Shown: piece by piece, positions 60,300 to 64,000 of the stretch
How the letters are laid out: every line of letters begins with the position of its first letter
How positions within the stretch are numbered: the stretch's first letter is position 1
DNA from: CBDFGN01 sp965247065
GTDB lineage: Bacteria > Bacteroidota > Bacteroidia > Cytophagales > Cyclobacteriaceae
Direction of reading: 5' to 3'
Assembly (NCBI GenBank): GCA_965247065.1
Contig: CBDFGN010000006.1
Coordinates: 2,728,001-2,792,000 of the forward strand
Length of the DNA stretch: 64,000 nt
Notes under the pieces: model-generated
The model's database searches: none
Told to the model about the DNA's origin: nothing
The model's input: only the letters and a program-made list of their open reading frames with translations
Translations under genes and position numbers: made by a program

Positions 60300-61977
60300 C
60301 TACGCGAGTTCTCGGAAGCCTACCCAGGTAAATCTCTTTATCACAAACTCTGGATTTGTAAAAGAGGCGTTACCCGCTGGATTACCACCGGTTACGTGAA
60401 AATCCGAGAACGTCGCGTTTTGATTTACATATAAGTTACCCACCAGGTTGAAAGAAACTGGAGTCGCCGCCAAGCTCATCGCTTCAGCAATCCTTTCTTT
60501 TATTTCTGAATCAGTGGTATAGGCTCCGCAGGAGATCGCTCCATGATCGGCGGCAAGCTCCGAGGCCAATGCAATACTCTGACTGGTACCCGTTGTTTTG
60601 ACCAAAAGCACAATCGGCCCAAACAGCTCTTGAGAGAATTGCTGCCGGTCGGACGAGCTAATTTCAATTACCAACGGGCTTGCCGTTCGGGCATGGGGAA
60701 ACATTGGATTCTCCAGGGATCGTGATTCCAACCATACCTTTCCTTTCAACTTCCGCGCCTTCTCCAGACGATCGTAGGTTTTCTGATTTTGGATGGCGCC
60801 CAAAACAAATGGACCCGCCTTAGGATTCTCCACCAACTCAATTATGGCATCTGATATCCGCTGAGCCACATGATCAAACGAAAGCACCTCGGTCGGGGTC
60901 TTTACTCCGGTTTCCGGGATGAAAATGTTTTGGGGAGCGGTGCACATCTGTCCGGAATAAAGCGACAGTGAAAAGGCTAAATTAGCCGCGACCTTTTCGA
61001 TGTTTTCCACGGAATCTAAAATTATGGAGTTTACCCCGGTTTTTTCGGTGAATGTAAGCTTTCCCGGCAACTGCTCCAGGTAATTGCCGAACTCGGAGCT
61101 TCCCGTATAGTCAATCAGTTTTATCTCTTTCCTCTCTGCCAAATCTTTAGTGATCAAGTGATCAGGCGAGTCGACCGCCAGTTGGCAAATATCGGGATCA
61201 TGGCCGTTTTCCAGCAGCACCTTTTGAATCTCCGCCAAAAAAAGGGCAACCGGAAGGACGGCCTTGGGATGCGGTTTGACAATTACCGAATTGCCAGTAA
61301 TCAGACTCGCATAGATCCCTGGAACCGAATTCCAGGTCGGAAAAGTGGAACAGCCGACTACTAAAGAAATACCTTTGGATACGGCCTTCCAAGATTTTTC
61401 AACCTGAATATTATATTTTCCCATCGGCTTGTCCCAGAGTGCGGTTTCAGGAAATCTCTTCAACTCCTCAAATCCTGAAGCGACAGCTTCCAGCGCCCGG
61501 TCCGCAGCATGCGGTCCGGATGCTTGAAAAGCCATCATGTAACCTTGTCCAGTGGTGTGCATTGTTGCGTAAGCCAGCTGAAAGAATCTATCCCTAATTT
61601 TCTCCAAAGACTCGAGCAAGAGTCCGGCTCTGGTATCAACATCGGTGTTCCGCCATTTGCCCAGAGCTTCCGATGCTTCGTTCAATCAATTGATCCGGTG
61701 TAAATACGGGATAGGTAATGCCCAACGGTTGCTGTAGAAAGGGAGATTCCTCGGATCCGAGCCAGTTGCCAGCTCCTGGTTGAAGGAGTTCTTCGAACCT
61801 GCTATTATTCATACCCTTAAACCAGCTCCTACCCTCCGTGTCAGCAGTCTCTCCATAAATCTTCGGAGATGGGTGTTCAGCAAAGTGAGAAAAGAAACTT
61901 CTCTGATGAAGGGCCTTAATCGCTTTGTCCAGGTTGGGTTTATGTTGCTCAAATAATTCCAAGGGATGGTGGTTCAA
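60300..61977 (-). pseudogene. paaN: PaaN-type aldehyde dehydrogenase, one frameshift near the start
   Basis: Two frames make about 558 residues with the PaaN pattern: FFSHFAEHPSPKIYGETADT, GSEESPFLQQPLGITYPVF, then AYATMHTTGQGYMMAFQASG, VVGCSTFPTWNSVPGIYASL and the catalytic Cys in SGQMCTAPQNIFIP. The frames change near 61680-61690, where removing one base restores the reading. The enzyme oxidises aldehydes formed in aromatic-acid or similar breakdown. Indel error is likely because the rest is intact. Confidence 0.78.
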
Positions 61978-62088
61978 TTCTTGACTAATATAGTTTTATT
62001 GGATCACAAATAACCCGGGATCCTGGCAAAACGGCTCTGATCGAGTTACTATAGGGGAGGCTATGGTATAATAAAATGACTTTTAGTG

Positions 62089-64000
62089 ATGTTGCGATTG
62101 TTGACAATATTGGTAATAAATACTTCCCTGTGCACCTACGCTTTTGGCCAAAAGCGATATTATCAGCTTCCTCCGGGTGTTGACTCGGATGATTTTTTAC
62201 AACAAACAATAATCGTTAAACTCAAGGATCATCCTGGTCAAACCTCCGTCAATTCCCGGACCGGCCTATTTGTTTCAATTCAAGCCCAAAAGATTGAGCC
62301 GATGTTCCCCGGGCATCAAAACGTAGCAGGGAATCGAACTGGCAAGGATTCAAGACTCGGAAACATCTATAAAATCAGGATTCCGGACCATGTAGATTTG
62401 GTGGCCGCTATTAATTCTCTGCTTCAGGACAACAACGTACTATATGCTGAGCCCTATTATAAGATCGCGCCATTGGTGGTTCCCAATGACCCAGAAGCGG
62501 ATTCCTTGGTAGGATCTCAGGATTATCTGAGCGTGATCCATGCTTATCAGGCCTGGGAGAAATCTCAGGGAGACACGAACATCACTATCGCCATTTTAGA
62601 CACTGGGGTCAAACTTGACCATGAAGACCTGGAAGAAAACATTCAATACAATCTTAACGATACAATAAATGGCATTGACGATGACGGGGACGGGTTGGTG
62701 GATAATTTCAGTGGATGGGATATTGCTGACGAGGACAACGATCCCACCGCGGATTCTGACGGCCATGGCTCCGAGGTTTCCGGCCAAAGCTCGGCGGTCA
62801 CCAACAATGGCGTGGGCATTGCTGGAATGGGGTTCGATTCCAGGTTTCTGCCGATTAAGATCTTTAGGTCGGATAATAACGAATTTCAAAATGGTTACGA
62901 GGCCATTGTCCTAGCTGCCGAGCTCGGGGCCCAGGTGATCAACCTCTCTTGGGGTGAGCCTGGAATCTATCAGCAGCTGGCCCAGGATATTATTGATTTC
63001 GCCGTTATTGACAGCGATGCGGTTGTGGTTGCAGCAGCCGGGAACACCAACGCTGAATTGGATTTTTATCCGGCTTCTTACCAAAATGTCCTTTCAGTTG
63101 GAGCCACTGATAACTTAGACAACAAAGCAGGTTTCGCCACATATAGTCGATTTATCGATTTAATGGCTCCTGGGGCTTCCAATTTCAGCACCAAAAATGA
63201 CGGCACTTACGGCAACACCTCGGGTTCGTCCTTGTCGGCTCCTTTGGTTGCGGGGGCAGCCTCTCTAGTTAGATCCACCTTCCCCCACCTGAATGCTCGT
63301 CAAGTCATGGAGCAACTACGATTAGGCTCCGACGATATCTATACCACCGGAAGCAATGAAATATACACCGAACGCTTGGGCCGGGGCCGATTGAATGTTT
63401 ACCGGGCGCTGTCAGATACTACCTCGCCTGCCTTGAGAATGACCAAAGTTTCATATTCAGACCGTTTTGGCCAGTTCCTTTTTCACGATGATTCGGTGAC
63501 AATTGAGATGGACCTTATCAACTTATTAAGCCCAACCGAAAACGCTCAAGTAGATCTGTCAACTACATCGTCGAATGTTTCCTTAATTCAATCATCATGG
63601 CAGGCAGGCTCACTTCCGACGTTGACCGAAAGCAACAATTCCAATGCCCCGTTTACACTTTATCTGGGTCCAAACCAGCCGGCATCCGACACCATTTCAT
63701 TCCGTTTGGCTTTTACTTCGGTCGATTACGAAGACTATCAGTACTTTGATCTCCTAACCTCACCAGACTTTCTAGAGGTTGACAACGATATTCTAGAGCT
63801 GACTATTGGGGGCAACGGAAACTTGGGTTATAACCTTGATGGTCTTCAACAAGGTTTTGGATTACTTTACAATCAACAGAAGGTATTGGATCAAATAGGC
63901 CTTATCCTAACCACCGACAGCAACCACGTTTCCAATAATGTAGTGACGGATCTGGAGGAGAACAAAAGGGACGCATCATTCGCCACGCAGATTCCGATAA
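62089..64000 (+). CDS. Secreted subtilisin-like protease (S8), cut by the window end
   Basis: From ATG 62089, the protein has a signal peptide (about 20 residues), a propeptide to about residue 160, and the catalytic residues Asp171 (AILDTGVKLDHEDLEE), His226 (DSDGHGSEVSG) and Ser381 (SGSSLSAPLVAGAASL). The Ca-like loop NGIDDDGDGLVDNF is typical of Bacteroidota secreted S8 proteins. More than 180 residues follow, beta-rich, and may lead to a type IX secretion sorting domain outside the window. At least 637 residues. Confidence 0.93.
   Translation, partial: MLRLLTILVINTSLCTYAFGQKRYYQLPPGVDSDDFLQQTIIVKLKDHPGQTSVNSRTGLFVSIQAQKIEPMFPGHQNVAGNRTGKDSRLGNIYKIRIPDHVDLVAAINSLLQDNNVLYAEPYYKIAPLVVPNDPEADSLVGSQDYLSVIHAYQAWEKSQGDTNITIAILDTGVKLDHEDLEENIQYNLNDTINGIDDDGDGLVDNFSGWDIADEDNDPTADSDGHGSEVSGQSSAVTNNGVGIAGMGFDSRFLPIKIFRSDNNEFQNGYEAIVLAAELGAQVINLSWGEPGIYQQLAQDIIDFAVIDSDAVVVAAAGNTNAELDFYPASYQNVLSVGATDNLDNKAGFATYSRFIDLMAPGASNFSTKNDGTYGNTSGSSLSAPLVAGAASLVRSTFPHLNARQVMEQLRLGSDDIYTTGSNEIYTERLGRGRLNVYRALSDTTSPALRMTKVSYSDRFGQFLFHDDSVTIEMDLINLLSPTENAQVDLSTTSSNVSLIQSSWQAGSLPTLTESNNSNAPFTLYLGPNQPASDTISFRLAFTSVDYEDYQYFDLLTSPDFLEVDNDILELTIGGNGNLGYNLDGLQQGFGLLYNQQKVLDQIGLILTTDSNHVSNNVVTDLEENKRDASFATQIPI

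Noticed and set aside
1..64000. CRISPR array
   Set aside because: The only short repeats (20844-20892, 18998-19046, 49917-49958) have no spacers of CRISPR type.
1..64000. tRNA or rRNA genes, phage attachment site in a tRNA
   Set aside because: None of the gene-free stretches shows a cloverleaf or conserved rRNA sequence; no att core could be shown.

Overview
The window comes from a Gram-negative member of the Bacteroidota, most likely a Cytophagales-type marine bacterium; this placement is an inference from gene content. The supporting genes are a short Bacteroidota-type Ssb, MenA, HemL of the C5 haem pathway, a CtlX-type arginine-modifying hydrolase, a sulfatase, a TrpB2-type tryptophan synthase, a double-glycine peptide with a Bacteroidota-style leader, and RNA genes and ribosome-binding sites that are not conspicuous. 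No tRNA, rRNA or CRISPR array was seen.

Positions 1 to about 25.7 kb are part of a tailed-phage prophage whose left part runs out of the window. A CI-like S24 repressor (24799-25599, +) faces a long leftward operon across an operator-rich 100-bp gap. Leftward come small DNA-binding proteins, a recombination module (DUF1064-type nuclease, RecT, NinB-like), an MT-A70 adenine methyltransferase, a nuclease-like protein, a DUF1376 replication protein, two further methyltransferases inside a duplicated and rearranged segment, a cluster of nested tiny membrane/lipoprotein genes that looks like a lysis or spanin module, the terminase pair, tail genes including a probable -1 frameshifted tail chaperone and the tape measure, and then head genes (ClpP-type protease/scaffold and major capsid). 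Tail genes precede head genes, which is not the usual order. Portal, lysozyme and integrase are not in the window.

From 25.7 to 27.3 kb lies the junction: two unknown genes coupled to a degraded ISXO2/IS1595-like transposase that abuts ssb, which starts with TTG. From 27.4 to 44 kb is host DNA with many interrupted genes (esterase, ATP-grasp, leucyl aminopeptidase, GMC oxidoreductase, ABC permease, HutI) next to intact ones (M48 protease, AlkD, Gluc-DH subunit 3, sulfatase, TrpB2), plus one complete IS982-like element with a 7-bp target duplication. Most breaks are single-base indels at short homopolymers, so assembly error must be considered; hutI has two nonsense codons and is the best candidate for a true pseudogene.

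The most interesting host locus is 40.3-42.6 kb: a 95-residue peptide with a double-glycine leader and a cysteine-bracketed, glycine-rich hydrophobic core, a hairpin, two membrane proteins and an ABC ATPase, all on one strand. It reads as a bacteriocin or signal-peptide operon with its own exporter or immunity pump but no C39 peptidase.

From 44 to 64 kb the DNA is mostly ordinary core genome: an outer-membrane protein, hemL, a TPR/periplasmic-binding protein, guaA, menA, a glutathione peroxidase, argS, ctlX, a second amidinotransferase-fold hydrolase, gmhB-like phosphatase, a Lol-type permease, namZ-like muramidase, fmt, folA, a PaaN-type aldehyde dehydrogenase with one frameshift, and the start of a secreted subtilisin.
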